Positions 1 to 8,946 are shown, numbered from the stretch's first letter. The stretch: DNA of 64,000 bases from Bin87 sp965203985 (GCA_965203985.1 CBDBDS010000013.1:1240001-1304000), one strand, 5' to 3'. Translations and numbers: made by a program. The notes: generated by a model from the letters alone, not told the origin.

Positions 1-157
1 CTGTAGAACCGATGGTGGATGAGCGATGGCCGACATAGCTAGACAGCCTCAATGTCCGCTGGAAAGGGCTACTGGGCGGGTTCTGAGCCTGCTGGTTACA
101 AGTTCGCCTGTGGGAATGAACGAGGTACACCTGGCGTCGTCCGCGGTCTACTCGGGC

Positions 158-772
158 TCAGCCGGCTTCGGTGCTTTGCAGGTATAGCGTCGTGCGGTCA
201 CGCCAGAGGGCATCCGGCTCCGTGACTTCCACGCACTTGAAGCGATAGTGCTTGCCGACTTGCAAACCATCCAGGTCGGGGCCGCCGGGCGCAACCTTGC
301 CGGTCTTAACTCCGTGGTCGGTGAGCAGCCCCCATTCGCCGGTGCTGCGGTTCACCTGTTCTACTTGGCCGGCTACGGCAACTACTTTGCCGAGTTCCAG
401 CGCGCGCTGAATTCTCGGCGCGACGTCTGGCGGTTCATCATCCAGGAAGTAGCATTCTCCGGGGAGATAATCGGTGTCGGCCAATGGCGTCTGCTGCAGC
501 TCCAGGGTCAACGGGTCTTCAATCGTACCTTCTGGAGTCGTGATGTACCACTCGCCTTCTGGTGCTTCCAGCAGCAGAGTGCGCAGGTCAATCTTGCCGT
601 TGCGCAGTTCGCCAAGATGTTCCGGCTTGGCTCCGACAACTAGGTAACGGTCACTTTCGCGGGTTTTCTCAATCAGCGAGCCGACGTAGTGGCCGCCGAT
701 AGGGTCCTGGGCAGCGAAGGCCAAGATGCCGTCGTAGTATTCGAGGATTTCGGTAATCTTGACGGTTTTCAT
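158..772 (-). CDS. Conserved unknown protein, last gene of the HATPase/PP-loop/DUF262 operon
   Basis: A 204-residue soluble protein of unknown function. It opens with MKTVKITEILEYYDGILAF, a short beta-rich N-terminus that vaguely recalls small DUF6575-type proteins, which I cannot confirm. The middle is acidic and the C-terminal half (about 130-200) looks like a small beta-barrel (VVAVAGQVEQVNRSTGEWG). There is no signal peptide, membrane segment or catalytic motif. Its ATG overlaps the stop of the 125-residue gene upstream by 4 bases, so the two are translationally coupled and probably belong to the long minus-strand operon starting near 7670. The 157 bases downstream hold no gene I can see. 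Confidence 0.75.
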   Translation of the reverse strand: MKTVKITEILEYYDGILAFAAQDPIGGHYVGSLIEKTRESDRYLVVGAKPEHLGELRNGKIDLRTLLLEAPEGEWYITTPEGTIEDPLTLELQQTPLADTDYLPGECYFLDDEPPDVAPRIQRALELGKVVAVAGQVEQVNRSTGEWGLLTDHGVKTGKVAPGGPDLDGLQVGKHYRFKCVEVTEPDALWRDRTTLYLQSTEAG

Positions 773-1146
773 CGCGCCACCACTTGGCAGTTTGCCAAGA
801 TGTCGTAATCAGCCAGCGGCCACCAGGTATTGTGTGATCGCCTGCCTGTTGGTTGGATACGTCCCGCTCCCCTTGCCAAAGTCACTTGGCAGACCATCGT
901 TCCTCGCAATCTGCCACTTGCCGACAGACGTTCGGCAATGTTCAGGTTGGTGAATACGGATAGCCCGCGAGCTTGGCATTCAGTAACTTCGCGGAAGATC
1001 TGGTCTGGCCGTTCAGCCCGCTGTGACCGGAAGTCATCATCGGTGGGCGGGCTGTTCCGCACCAGTCGATAGACGAAACGCGCGGCGTCGATTTCCTCGG
1101 CGGTGTCGGGCGGGCAGTCGTCAGGGAGCGGCTCTCGGTAAGGCAT
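769..1146 (-). CDS. Small conserved unknown protein
   Basis: A 125-residue protein starting MPYREPLPDDCPPDTAEEI. The N-terminal 45 residues are acidic and helical, and the rest mixes basic and hydrophobic stretches (VFTNLNIAERLSASGRLRG). No Shine-Dalgarno sequence is obvious before the ATG, so translation may depend on coupling or readthrough from the DUF262 gene, whose stop is 123 bases upstream. It overlaps the 204-residue gene by 4 bases. I recall similar short openings in accessory operons but no function. The overlap, codon pattern and position make it a credible gene; another ORF at 942-1277 in a different frame has no protein-like sequence. Confidence 0.7.
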   Translation of the reverse strand: MPYREPLPDDCPPDTAEEIDAARFVYRLVRNSPPTDDDFRSQRAERPDQIFREVTECQARGLSVFTNLNIAERLSASGRLRGTMVCQVTLARGAGRIQPTGRRSHNTWWPLADYDILANCQVVAR

Positions 1147-1269
1147 GATAGTAACGACAATGGGGCACTGGCTAATTTCCAGTCTAGCCCGCGGCTTGGT
1201 CCCCGTCTAGCCGCAAATTTAGAGATCTGAGCGGCTAAAGCCAGCCGCTGGTGTATGTGATTTACACGT

Positions 1270-3087
1270 TCACGCAAGTTGCTCGTGCGCGATTTCTCTG
1301 AATTTCGCAGGGCTCAGCCAGATTTGGCTAGCTATCTCTGCCAAATCTTCGCAGCGTTTTCGAATGGCGGTCTCGTCCCACTCTGTAGGCGGAGCCGACA
1401 GCAGGGTTTGATTCAATGCCAGTGTGCTGTGTTCTTTTAAGGTGACCTGCTTCTCCACCCACGGCTTATTCTTGACGCTTGAGTTCAGACTCTTGGTCAC
1501 CAAGGTGAGGTTGCCAATGAACTGAACGGCTCGGTCTCGGATTACCTTGGCGTTTTCCTGCTCGCTGTCCGTTCCATTAGATAATGGCCAGTTGGCAAGC
1601 CATTCTTTTGGCATGATGTGCTCAATAGTTAGGTTCGTTATCTTGGCTACTGGTTCAGCCATGGGGGACCGTATGTGTTCCTCCATCGCGGCTAAGATTG
1701 ATACCTTTCCTTTGTTGATCCCTTTCATTGGGGATGTCCGTAGGAATTCCCTTATTTCCGAGTCGGTTGGCCACTTTTGGTTACTCGGAGTTTCTCGTGC
1801 CAATATCTCAATGAGGTCTTGGCCCAGTTTTGGGGACCATCCCCGAGGTAATTCCGATGCTATGGCTGCGAATACTTCTCGCAACGCATTCGTTGTCATT
1901 CCCGCTAGCGTCCGTCGGATGATATAGCTCTCTATTGCTTGTATCATCACATCCCTCGAATCTTGCGGGATCGGGTTTTTGTATAGCCACAGTACTGTAG
2001 CCATAGGGGCGCCTATTTTGAGAGCGTACATTCGTGTCAAGAATTGCTCTGCGCCTGACAGTTTTTGTTCGTGAATCGCTCGGTAGATTTTTGCGCCTTT
2101 GGTTATGTCTTCGACAATGGTCCAGATGTCACCTTCATGATCCTCAAGATAATCATTGAAGTCGGCTGGTAGTCGATCCAGTTTTCGGTTGGCTGCACCA
2201 GTCTGGATTGTCAACCAGTGGTCTAAGTACCGGTCAATATGGGTACGTTCCAAATTGTTTTCACCTGTTGGCTGTCGCCACCAGCTTTGCCCGAATGTTC
2301 CCCACACTCGTTCAGCTTTTTCGCTGCTGTTCCCCACGTCGGCTTTGTGCATCAGCATATTTTTTATGATGTCGCCAGGTCCAAGTCTCACGCCTCGGTC
2401 ATTGAGCGTGGCAAAGATTGTGTACGGTTCAGCGTCTTCGCGCAGGTCTATGGTTGCAATGGCTAAACTCTGGGACAAGACTGCTTCTAGTGCTTCAACC
2501 CGCCATCCGTTTTCTTGAGGTTCTTCCGCCAGCCAGTTATCTATCTGTTCGCGGAAGTAACGATAGCACTTGCCGATGTCTGATCCGCTGGTACCGTCGT
2601 CTGCGTTGCCTTGCATAACCCCCGCAAAGGTAGTCCGATCTCCTGGATCTGTTTGCCTGACCTTCACAATGTTCTCTTGGTCGTTATCCAAGTAATCTTC
2701 ATCATTCCGGGTCAGTTTGGTCAACCGGTTGGATACCTCCTGTAACCCTCGAGATGCCACGGCATCAGCACTGGCTCTGATCGCCACTTGAAGTGTGGCA
2801 AGCCGTTGCTGGCCGTCGATCACTAGGTTCATTTGCACTACGCCCGGTTTGTTGCCTTGCTGTTGCGTGACCATTGCCCCCATGAAATGGGCCCTAGTTC
2901 TGGTCCCGTGGGCGCGGTAGCGGTCAGCCGTTTTTATGATGTCCCGCCAAAGCGGCTCCCATTGGTCCTGCTTGGTCCAGCAGTAGGGCCGTTGGAAGTA
3001 CGGTATTCGGTAGGAAACTGGATGGCTGAACAGATTGGTTGCGTTTAGCACGTTGACCGAACTTATGCCCGCGTTGCTGAGGTCCAT
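1270..3087 (-). CDS. DUF262-DUF1524 (SspE/GmrSD-like) nuclease
   Basis: Two-domain protein of about 605 residues. The N-terminal DUF262 domain shows YRIPYFQRPYCW and the nucleotide-binding motif VIDGQQRLATLQ. The C-terminal DUF1524 HNH-like domain shows TIEHIMPKEW with the expected His, then IGNLTLVTKSLNSS. In characterised relatives (SspE, GmrSD, BrxU) DUF262 senses modified DNA or binds nucleotide and DUF1524 nicks DNA. I place the start at 3087 (MDLSNAG), where GGAG stands 8 bases upstream; an ATG at 3144 would lie inside the preceding gene. All key residues are present, so activity is likely. It sits 32 bases behind a sulfur-chemistry-type PP-loop gene, echoing the SspD-SspE pairing, though no other Ssp or Dnd gene is present. 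Confidence 0.93.
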   Translation of the reverse strand: MDLSNAGISSVNVLNATNLFSHPVSYRIPYFQRPYCWTKQDQWEPLWRDIIKTADRYRAHGTRTRAHFMGAMVTQQQGNKPGVVQMNLVIDGQQRLATLQVAIRASADAVASRGLQEVSNRLTKLTRNDEDYLDNDQENIVKVRQTDPGDRTTFAGVMQGNADDGTSGSDIGKCYRYFREQIDNWLAEEPQENGWRVEALEAVLSQSLAIATIDLREDAEPYTIFATLNDRGVRLGPGDIIKNMLMHKADVGNSSEKAERVWGTFGQSWWRQPTGENNLERTHIDRYLDHWLTIQTGAANRKLDRLPADFNDYLEDHEGDIWTIVEDITKGAKIYRAIHEQKLSGAEQFLTRMYALKIGAPMATVLWLYKNPIPQDSRDVMIQAIESYIIRRTLAGMTTNALREVFAAIASELPRGWSPKLGQDLIEILARETPSNQKWPTDSEIREFLRTSPMKGINKGKVSILAAMEEHIRSPMAEPVAKITNLTIEHIMPKEWLANWPLSNGTDSEQENAKVIRDRAVQFIGNLTLVTKSLNSSVKNKPWVEKQVTLKEHSTLALNQTLLSAPPTEWDETAIRKRCEDLAEIASQIWLSPAKFREIAHEQLA

Positions 3088-3119
3088 TGTGATTTCTCCG
3101 TCCTTCGCATTAGCCTGAG

Positions 3120-4736
3120 CTAAATCCCGCAAAGCCCTTCGCATTCTTCCTGCATGGCCTCGTTGTAATCCTTGGTGTTGGAAAAGTCAACCTCGTCCAG
3201 CGGTTTCCTGGTCCGGTGCAGGTAAGCCGTACCTTTGCTCAATTCTCGGAGATGGGGCAGCTCTCGTAAGGCACGGTCCACGAATACCGCTTCGGCGAAT
3301 GACTTAGGGTCGTGTTCCTTCAGTTGCTTCCACTCGCTGTTGCTGTGGTAAGGGCAGCCGATACAGGCGCTCCGGGGGAGTTCCCGTTCCGGGTAGCGGT
3401 CCTGGAACCATTGGTACAACTGCGCGCGGTTGTACCCTTGCTCGGCGAGGGGCCAGCGGTTGGTGATCCACTCGTCGCGACTGGGTTTCTGGCGAGCGGT
3501 TTCGTCAGCACTGATGCCAAGCCACATCTCGACTTGGCTGCTTTTAGGAGCACGACGGCCCTTTTGTAGGCCGAGTCGTTGGCGGAGTTCCGCTTTGATG
3601 GGGTCCAGCTTGTAGTCACTGGTGCATTGCCGCTTGGAGACACTGGCCTTGCCGTCTGGTTCGGTCAGGTACGCAGGGATGTCCATGAAGCTGTGTCCGC
3701 GTGGGTTTTTTCCACGCAGCAGGTCTTCTTTGATGTTCCCGGCAGACACCGTAACGACTTCGTAGGACAGTTGGCTTTTCAGCCATTCTAGGTGTTTGTA
3801 GACCGCCGGCGGCTCCCAGCCGGTGTCGGCAAAGACGGCGAGGTCGGGTTTGGGCATACCGTTGTAGCCCTGCTCAGCCATTAGAGCCATCACGGTGGAC
3901 TGGGTGCCTGCGCCCAAACTCAGCACTACCAGCGGTTGGTTGCCTTTCAAATACTTCCGGTCGGTGACGTTCTTTTCGTCCGTCATTGCCGATTCGGCTG
4001 CGCTGACTATCATCTTGCGGCATTGTTCGCGGTCCAGCGCGTCGATTAGCTTGGCCCCGGCTTCCCTGTTTACCTGACGTACCAGGCTCATCATTCCACG
4101 GCGGTTGATTCCTTCTGCTTCGTTCAGCAGTGCCCTGATGTACTCAGCCGTCACCAGAGGATTGCGCATGAAACTGAACCTCATGCAGTAGTGGTAGCGT
4201 TCCGCTCGCTCACTGAGCAGCCCGAGAGCTTGCTCTGCGGTGAAGGAACCGCCGGCGTGTCCAGCGGCCTTGAGGGAGGTCTCTGCGATCCAGTAGGTGC
4301 GCCCCGCAATGCTGGCTTCGTAAATGTCGTTGGCTGCCTCGGTGAGCCAGTGCCGCCGGATGTGGTTGGTCGGCGCGCTGTTTGCAGCCCGCGGCCAACG
4401 CTGGATGCCGTACTCGTGCAGAGCAAAGTGGTTCAGCCAGGCCAGCAGGTTAGGGTCTGATGCCTTCGCCGGCGTAAGTCCAGCTAGGTTTTGGTGGAAT
4501 CGCAAGGCCTGTCGGTCGGCCATGGGGCGCCGGTTGTCGGCCGGCGGCTCCAAAGCGATAGGCTCTTGCGCGTTCACCCCTGTGGGTTCGCGGTAGTTAG
4601 TGATTCCGTTCTCCGCCAGCACCTGGGCAAAATCGGTGTTGGGGTCCTGCCACATTTCAGGCCGGTTCTCGGCCTCGTTGACGAGTGCCCGAAAAGCGGT
4701 GTCGGTTAGTCGATACACCGGCATTGGATCACTCAT
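3120..4736 (-). CDS. PAPS-reductase-like PP-loop protein with ~240-residue N-terminal extension
   Basis: A 538-residue protein. Residues about 265-480 form a PP-loop ATPase of the phosphoadenosine-phosphosulfate reductase superfamily: SLGAGTQSTVMALMA near residue 271, then VFADTGWEP, and cysteines in KRQCTSDYK, CIGCPYH (near 459) and the final CEGLC. The SLGAGTQS form matches an uncharacterised PAPS-reductase-like family common in phages and accessory islands more than the classical DndC loop. The N-terminal part is alpha-helical (HWLTEAANDIYE, RFSFMRNPLVTAEY) and resembles DUF6339 by eye, tentatively. It overlaps the 283-residue gene by 8 bases. The chemistry is unknown; nucleotide activation or a sulfur-dependent reaction is an inference. 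Confidence 0.85.
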   Translation of the reverse strand: MSDPMPVYRLTDTAFRALVNEAENRPEMWQDPNTDFAQVLAENGITNYREPTGVNAQEPIALEPPADNRRPMADRQALRFHQNLAGLTPAKASDPNLLAWLNHFALHEYGIQRWPRAANSAPTNHIRRHWLTEAANDIYEASIAGRTYWIAETSLKAAGHAGGSFTAEQALGLLSERAERYHYCMRFSFMRNPLVTAEYIRALLNEAEGINRRGMMSLVRQVNREAGAKLIDALDREQCRKMIVSAAESAMTDEKNVTDRKYLKGNQPLVVLSLGAGTQSTVMALMAEQGYNGMPKPDLAVFADTGWEPPAVYKHLEWLKSQLSYEVVTVSAGNIKEDLLRGKNPRGHSFMDIPAYLTEPDGKASVSKRQCTSDYKLDPIKAELRQRLGLQKGRRAPKSSQVEMWLGISADETARQKPSRDEWITNRWPLAEQGYNRAQLYQWFQDRYPERELPRSACIGCPYHSNSEWKQLKEHDPKSFAEAVFVDRALRELPHLRELSKGTAYLHRTRKPLDEVDFSNTKDYNEAMQEECEGLCGI

Positions 4737-5580
4737 TACCGGCCTCCTTTTGGAGAGCGTTTAGCATTCGCTCCAGTGGGCTTTCGAATATCAGCTGAGC
4801 GTATTGCTCAGAATTTTCGGCTAAGTCCTCGCCGTCAGCTTGGATGTTACGTTCCTCAAGTTTGTGTTGGATTACCGTCGCCCAGCGCTTGCCCATGTGG
4901 TCTGGCAGGTTTCGTATCGCCTTGTCCAGCGCATGTAGGTATAGTGCTTGGTGCAGCATAGGTTCGTACTGGGTTTGGTACCGCGTCGTGTTGACCCGAT
5001 TTAGGTCGTCGGGATGCAGGTTGATGGCGATGCGTTGCCCTGTGAGATCTGTGGTGAAAGCACCAATCGGTATCTGCCGGTTGGGAGCGAGATCAAAGAT
5101 TGATTCAACGCTGGTCTCATCGTCGAGTTCTACTTCGGTGATGTCGCCGATGGCCAAAATTGCCCCGGCTGGCAGGTCCGTGCCACTTGGCACTAGGGCT
5201 TTGATCATCGGGCTGTGTTCTGGGGCGGTAAACGCGGCGATGTCTTCAGTAGCGGTAACATAGGGCGTTACGGTGAGTGTTCCTTGCCATTCGGAGCGGT
5301 TGAGTAGTAGGAGTTCCTCGTCGGCGTGGGTGGCGTGGCTTTCACGCCGGTAGGTACGGGTGCACTCGACGACAGAGAGGTAGCTAGCCTTCTGATCAGC
5401 GATCAGATCGAGCAGCGTCGGGCTGCTGAGGAGGTACTTGATGGTTATGGCGATTTCTTTGCCGCCGCCGGCCAACATGGTTTGAGGAGTGACGATGTTA
5501 AATCTGCACTCGGGCGAGTAGTCCTGACGCTGACGGCTGAGTACCGGGTGCGGCATACTGCGGTGGTTTCGGTGGCTCAC
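4729..5580 (-). CDS. Conserved unknown protein of the HATPase operon
   Basis: A 283-residue soluble protein. The N-terminal ~180 residues are beta-rich (KASYLSVVECTRTYRRE, WQGTLTVTPYVTATEDI, IAINLHPDDL) and the last ~80 are helical. The pattern of a conserved 'VECTRTYRRE' strand followed by 'ATEDIAAF' recalls unnamed proteins found beside GHKL ATPases in putative restriction-like islands; this is memory, not a search. There is no nuclease motif, membrane segment or cysteine cluster. Its start overlaps the HATPase stop by 4 bases and its end overlaps the PP-loop gene by 8, so the three are almost certainly co-translated and probably form one complex. Confidence 0.8.
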   Translation of the reverse strand: MSHRNHRSMPHPVLSRQRQDYSPECRFNIVTPQTMLAGGGKEIAITIKYLLSSPTLLDLIADQKASYLSVVECTRTYRRESHATHADEELLLLNRSEWQGTLTVTPYVTATEDIAAFTAPEHSPMIKALVPSGTDLPAGAILAIGDITEVELDDETSVESIFDLAPNRQIPIGAFTTDLTGQRIAINLHPDDLNRVNTTRYQTQYEPMLHQALYLHALDKAIRNLPDHMGKRWATVIQHKLEERNIQADGEDLAENSEQYAQLIFESPLERMLNALQKEAGNE

Positions 5581-7670
5581 TTTCGTTGCCCTCCTTTCAA
5601 CCGGTGTTTGACTACCAATTGGCTGACCCGCTGTCGACTGATGCCGAGTTCATCTCCGATTTCTGTCTGGTTGAGACCGGCAGTCATAAGTTCCCTGATT
5701 TTGGCTACCCGTTCTTCCGCGTTGACTGTGGTGGTAGGCACTTGCCGCTCGGAGAAGCCGTAGCCGGTGTAGGCTGCATCTTGACCTGCATCCAGCGTCA
5801 GTATGATCGGGCCTTTGTGCCCTTTGGGGACAGTGACGGTTACGATACCGTTTACGTGTTCCACCTTGGCACCGGCGGGTTCGACTCGCTTGACTGTGCT
5901 GATGGCTAGGCGGCTTTCTTGCCATTGCACTTCTCCGCTGGGTTCTATGGAGAAACTGACTTTGCGCCCCGCTTGTGGGCTCGGCGACAACGCTACTGAC
6001 AGTTCGTCGGTCCCAGTACGCATGATGACCATTTCGCGGATGGCCTGTGGTTTTGCCTTGCCCGAGGTTTGGCGGGCACTGCCTTCGTTGCCATCCGTAC
6101 TGCCTTCGTAGTGGCCGTTGCCGCCGCTATGGCCGTTGCCGCTGCCGTTGCCCTCGTGTTCGCCATCGGTGCTGTCGTCTCCGTTGCCGCTACCTTGTTC
6201 ACCGTTAACATCCTCAGATTGGTCACTGTCGTCGTCAACGGTAGTGATTCGGTGTGGCCGCGGCGTTGGCGCTATGACGTTCGTGTTCAACTGGCGGTTG
6301 CCAGGTAGATTAGGGTCCAGGTCGGGAAACATCTCAGCGAGTTCGGTCAGGTTACTGATGTCTGCCTCATCCTGCTCCCGTATTGCTTGCTCAATGATGT
6401 CTCGGATTTGCTCGCTGGCGTTGTTCAGGTGCTCGCGAGCTGCTTCCTGCTCTACGTCTGGTAGCCGCTCCGTAGTAATGAGGTCGTGGGCCGGGTTTTC
6501 CATCCGGCGTATCTGCCGGTCGGTATCGTCCTCTCTGGCGGTTACCACGGCGGCGTAGTCTGGCCAAGCGCCTTGGCCACTGCCTGGGTAAAATGGATTG
6601 CTGCGCCGCCGTTCCCGAGTGTCGGTAATCAGCATACCCCGACGGTTGACGTACGCGACGCGGCGGGGAGCACCCTTCTCACTATTGATGTGTATGTCCA
6701 TCGGCCCGATAAAGCCGGTCTTTTCCGTGTTGCCGCTGGGTTCTTTTCGAATGGCGCGGTAGTAGTGTGTGGTCCGTGGGCTGCCTTTGCGTTGCTCTAT
6801 GAGGCTGTCGATGGTGTCGTGGCAGATCGTAATTGCCTCAACCGCCTCTCGTGGGCTGATATTTACAACTAATTTGCGATTGTGTACGGCGTAAAAGAAG
6901 CTGTCGATGGCAGCTCTGACTGCCGAGTTCTGCCATTGGGCGCGTTCTGGTTTGAAGCCGACAATCCACAGCCCCGTTCCGGCTTCGTCAAGCCGGAACG
7001 GTACGGGAATGTCTGGACCGGTGATTGGTTGGTTGCCATCCATGGCGTAAAACCCGATGTGCTGCAACATTATTCCGTCGTTCGGGCTGGGGTGACTGAC
7101 CAACTGAGCGCGTCCGGTCATTTTCTCTACCCTACCCTGTCGGCCGTTGGTATAGCGTGTGCAGTAAATGACGGTGTGCAGGGCCGCTACGTTATAGGGT
7201 GCGTTTTTGCCGATGCCGAATGATCCTCCGGGGGAGCCAGGGCCGTCTTTCTCGGGAGTTCCTTCTTCGTAGATCAGGCTATCCCACTTCCGGCCTTGCA
7301 ATCCGGTAGTATTACTGTCAACGATGGCCAAGCATGGGATGGTCGCTTGCCTGATCAAACGCGTTGCTTCTTGGTAGTCTTTCTGCCCGTCCACCTGTCC
7401 GGTGGATTTGGTTCGGGCCAAAGATTGCTCTAGGTGCGGCTGTAGCGATACGGCTCCGACGTGCTCGGCCGTGATGTCGCATTCGTAGATGTCGACTACT
7501 ACAGGAGGCAAGCCGTCTTCGTGCGCGTCCAGGGAGTTTTGGACCGTCTCACGTACCAGCTTGCCGATTGGGTCTTGTTTGAAGTGCTCGGCGCCGGCGT
7601 TGTTGTATCCGTAAAGGACGCCATCGCCGGTGGGGGCAAAGCGCCAAGCGGCTTTGGATGATGTTGTCAT
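5577..7670 (-). CDS. GHKL (Hsp90/MORC-like) ATPase with C-terminal HTH
   Basis: About 697 residues. The N-terminal GHKL ATPase shows the N-box ETVQNSLDA (Asn near 45), a G1-like IVDSNTTGLQG (118-125) and a glycine-rich lid GGSFGIGKNAP (148-158), in the style of MORC/paraMORC proteins in restriction-like systems rather than histidine kinases: no H-box precedes it. A Gly/Asn/Ser/Asp-rich linker (about 500-560) leads to a beta domain and a C-terminal helix-turn-helix, LNQTEIGDELGISRQRVSQL. I choose 7670 as start because GGAGAG lies just upstream; 7694 is possible. It is the first gene of the operon and probably its DNA-engaging motor or clamp. Confidence 0.9.
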   Translation of the reverse strand: MTTSSKAAWRFAPTGDGVLYGYNNAGAEHFKQDPIGKLVRETVQNSLDAHEDGLPPVVVDIYECDITAEHVGAVSLQPHLEQSLARTKSTGQVDGQKDYQEATRLIRQATIPCLAIVDSNTTGLQGRKWDSLIYEEGTPEKDGPGSPGGSFGIGKNAPYNVAALHTVIYCTRYTNGRQGRVEKMTGRAQLVSHPSPNDGIMLQHIGFYAMDGNQPITGPDIPVPFRLDEAGTGLWIVGFKPERAQWQNSAVRAAIDSFFYAVHNRKLVVNISPREAVEAITICHDTIDSLIEQRKGSPRTTHYYRAIRKEPSGNTEKTGFIGPMDIHINSEKGAPRRVAYVNRRGMLITDTRERRRSNPFYPGSGQGAWPDYAAVVTAREDDTDRQIRRMENPAHDLITTERLPDVEQEAAREHLNNASEQIRDIIEQAIREQDEADISNLTELAEMFPDLDPNLPGNRQLNTNVIAPTPRPHRITTVDDDSDQSEDVNGEQGSGNGDDSTDGEHEGNGSGNGHSGGNGHYEGSTDGNEGSARQTSGKAKPQAIREMVIMRTGTDELSVALSPSPQAGRKVSFSIEPSGEVQWQESRLAISTVKRVEPAGAKVEHVNGIVTVTVPKGHKGPIILTLDAGQDAAYTGYGFSERQVPTTTVNAEERVAKIRELMTAGLNQTEIGDELGISRQRVSQLVVKHRLKGGQRK

Positions 7671-7987
7671 TGGTCTCTCCGCACAATGTGCCATCCCTCT
7701 GTCTTCGCGAGGGCGTGAGAACGTTCGGATTGTAGCGTAGCCGAGACGGTATGTGTAGCGGTCTCCGCATACTGCGAGGCGATCCCGTTACTCTGGATAT
7801 TCAGGGGCAGTGGGTTTATGGTGGTCAAGCGTGGGACGGATGTCGTCAATGATCCGCAGGGGCGCCTAGTTTTATCCAGCACTGTCCGTGTTGTGCGTGT
7901 TTGTTTTCAACAACACGCTTCAGCGGTAGTCTAGTGGCGGTCTTGGGCATCGTCCAGTAACCGCGGGTCGTCGGTGATGGCGCGGTT
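7671..7987. other. Intergenic region upstream of the HATPase operon
   Basis: No gene is supported in these ~317 bases. They must carry the promoter for the minus-strand operon that begins at 7670, but I see no convincing -35/-10 pair; TACAAT on the minus strand near 7730 is the only weak -10-like hexamer. Confidence 0.4.
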
Positions 7988-8197
7988 CTACTGAACAGCT
8001 TCCGCGTAGACGCTGAGCGAGTGGTTGGGATTGAAGTCCATGTCCTGTTCAAGACCCATGCCGACGGAGCCGGGCGGGACAGGCATGGTCATGCTTTGTA
8101 GTTTGCTCAGTCGGATGTAGCCCAGCTCCGGGTAGGCAGAGGTCTGCGCAGGAGCCACGGAGCGGGCGTCGAGCGTGCCGTTAGTGAAATCATCCAC
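7988..8197 (-). CDS. Short DUF2958-like protein or C-terminal fragment
   Basis: A 69-residue ORF. Its second half (PELGYIRLSKL, then GLEQDMDFNPNHSLSVYAE) resembles the end of DUF2958 proteins, which are small plasmid- and phage-associated proteins whose typical ending has GYVSL, a 'GLxxERD' segment and a final SxY. DUF2958 proteins are usually longer than 100 residues, so this is either a minimal version or a remnant whose 5' part is gone. It lies 134 bases behind the unknown gene at 8332-8946 on the same strand. Function is unknown; assignment rests on eye comparison only. Confidence 0.45.
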   Translation of the reverse strand: MDDFTNGTLDARSVAPAQTSAYPELGYIRLSKLQSMTMPVPPGSVGMGLEQDMDFNPNHSLSVYAEAVQ

Positions 8198-8331
8198 CGG
8201 CAGCGTAGGAGTGGCTCCGGGTCTCTGTAGTGCGGAAACTCGGGCCGCGGGTTACAGGTTCGACGACGGGGTCGGCTGCTTGGGAGCTCCGGTCTGGCCG
8301 CTACCTTGGTTTGGCGCAGTCTGGCGCCCGT

Positions 8332-8946
8332 TCAGTTTGGTATGCGGTGTGCGAAGTGCTGCCGGTCCTCCGGCATCATTTCGGGAGGTAGCAGGTGCTT
8401 CAGTGACCGGATTATGTGCGACCGGTGCTTGGCGCAGGCGAATAGGCCGGGGCCTAATGCCGGGCCGGGTACGCAGTCTTCGTGTCTGGCCTGGTAGTGG
8501 TCGTGGATGAACTGCAAGAGGGGCTTGAATTCGTCGGGTTGGGTCCTGCCGCGGGTGAGGTCCGACGCTCTCCAGCCTTCCGGGGTGAGCACGTACACGT
8601 AGTCGGTGTGCCACGCCATATTGAACGCCGAGTCCGGTCCTGGCGGTATGGGCCGCGGTTTTTTCGGTCCGAAGTCGGTCCGGCCTTCTCGTCCCAGCGC
8701 GCGCGTGATGTTTGGCCTGCGGTCGTCGCTTCCGTCCTTGCGCAGGAAGGAATCCCGGTGTTGGGCAGGCGAGTCTCCCAGAGTCCAGAGTGTGCCCAGT
8801 TGCACCAGGGTTTCGGCGTCGGGTCGGGAGTTGTAGTGGAGCAGCAGTTTGACCCCGGCGTACTCGGGGTATCCGTCGTTCAGCAGTGTGCTGGCGTACC
8901 CGGATCCATCTGGTCCAGTGATGGCTATGGTAGCTTGGGTGCTCAC
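8332..8946 (-). CDS. Unknown soluble protein
   Basis: A 204-residue protein with a GTG start at 8946, chosen because an excellent Shine-Dalgarno (AGGAGGAAGG) stands about 6 bases upstream; an in-frame ATG at 9000 lacks one. The sequence opens STQATIAITGPDGSGYAST and contains YAGVKLLLHYNSRPDAET, suggesting an alpha/beta fold. A proline-rich patch (PKKPRPIPPGP) lies near residue 120 and a helical His-rich stretch (ACAKHRSHIIRSLKHLLPP) near 170-190. No family was recognised. Genes with this opening recur in mobile and plasmid-like regions in my memory, fitting the DUF2958-like neighbour. Confidence 0.7.
   Translation of the reverse strand: MSTQATIAITGPDGSGYASTLLNDGYPEYAGVKLLLHYNSRPDAETLVQLGTLWTLGDSPAQHRDSFLRKDGSDDRRPNITRALGREGRTDFGPKKPRPIPPGPDSAFNMAWHTDYVYVLTPEGWRASDLTRGRTQPDEFKPLLQFIHDHYQARHEDCVPGPALGPGLFACAKHRSHIIRSLKHLLPPEMMPEDRQHFAHRIPN

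Noticed and set aside
942..1277. 111-codon minus-strand ORF before the small unknown gene
   Set aside because: It is out of frame with the better-supported 125-residue gene, lacks protein-like composition and overlaps the DUF262 stop.
158..7670. Assigning the operon to Dnd, Ssp, BREX or DISARM
   Set aside because: No DndB/D/E, SspA/B/C, PglZ, BrxC, methyltransferase or DrmA/B protein is present; only the DUF262-DUF1524 protein and a distant PP-loop domain overlap in kind.
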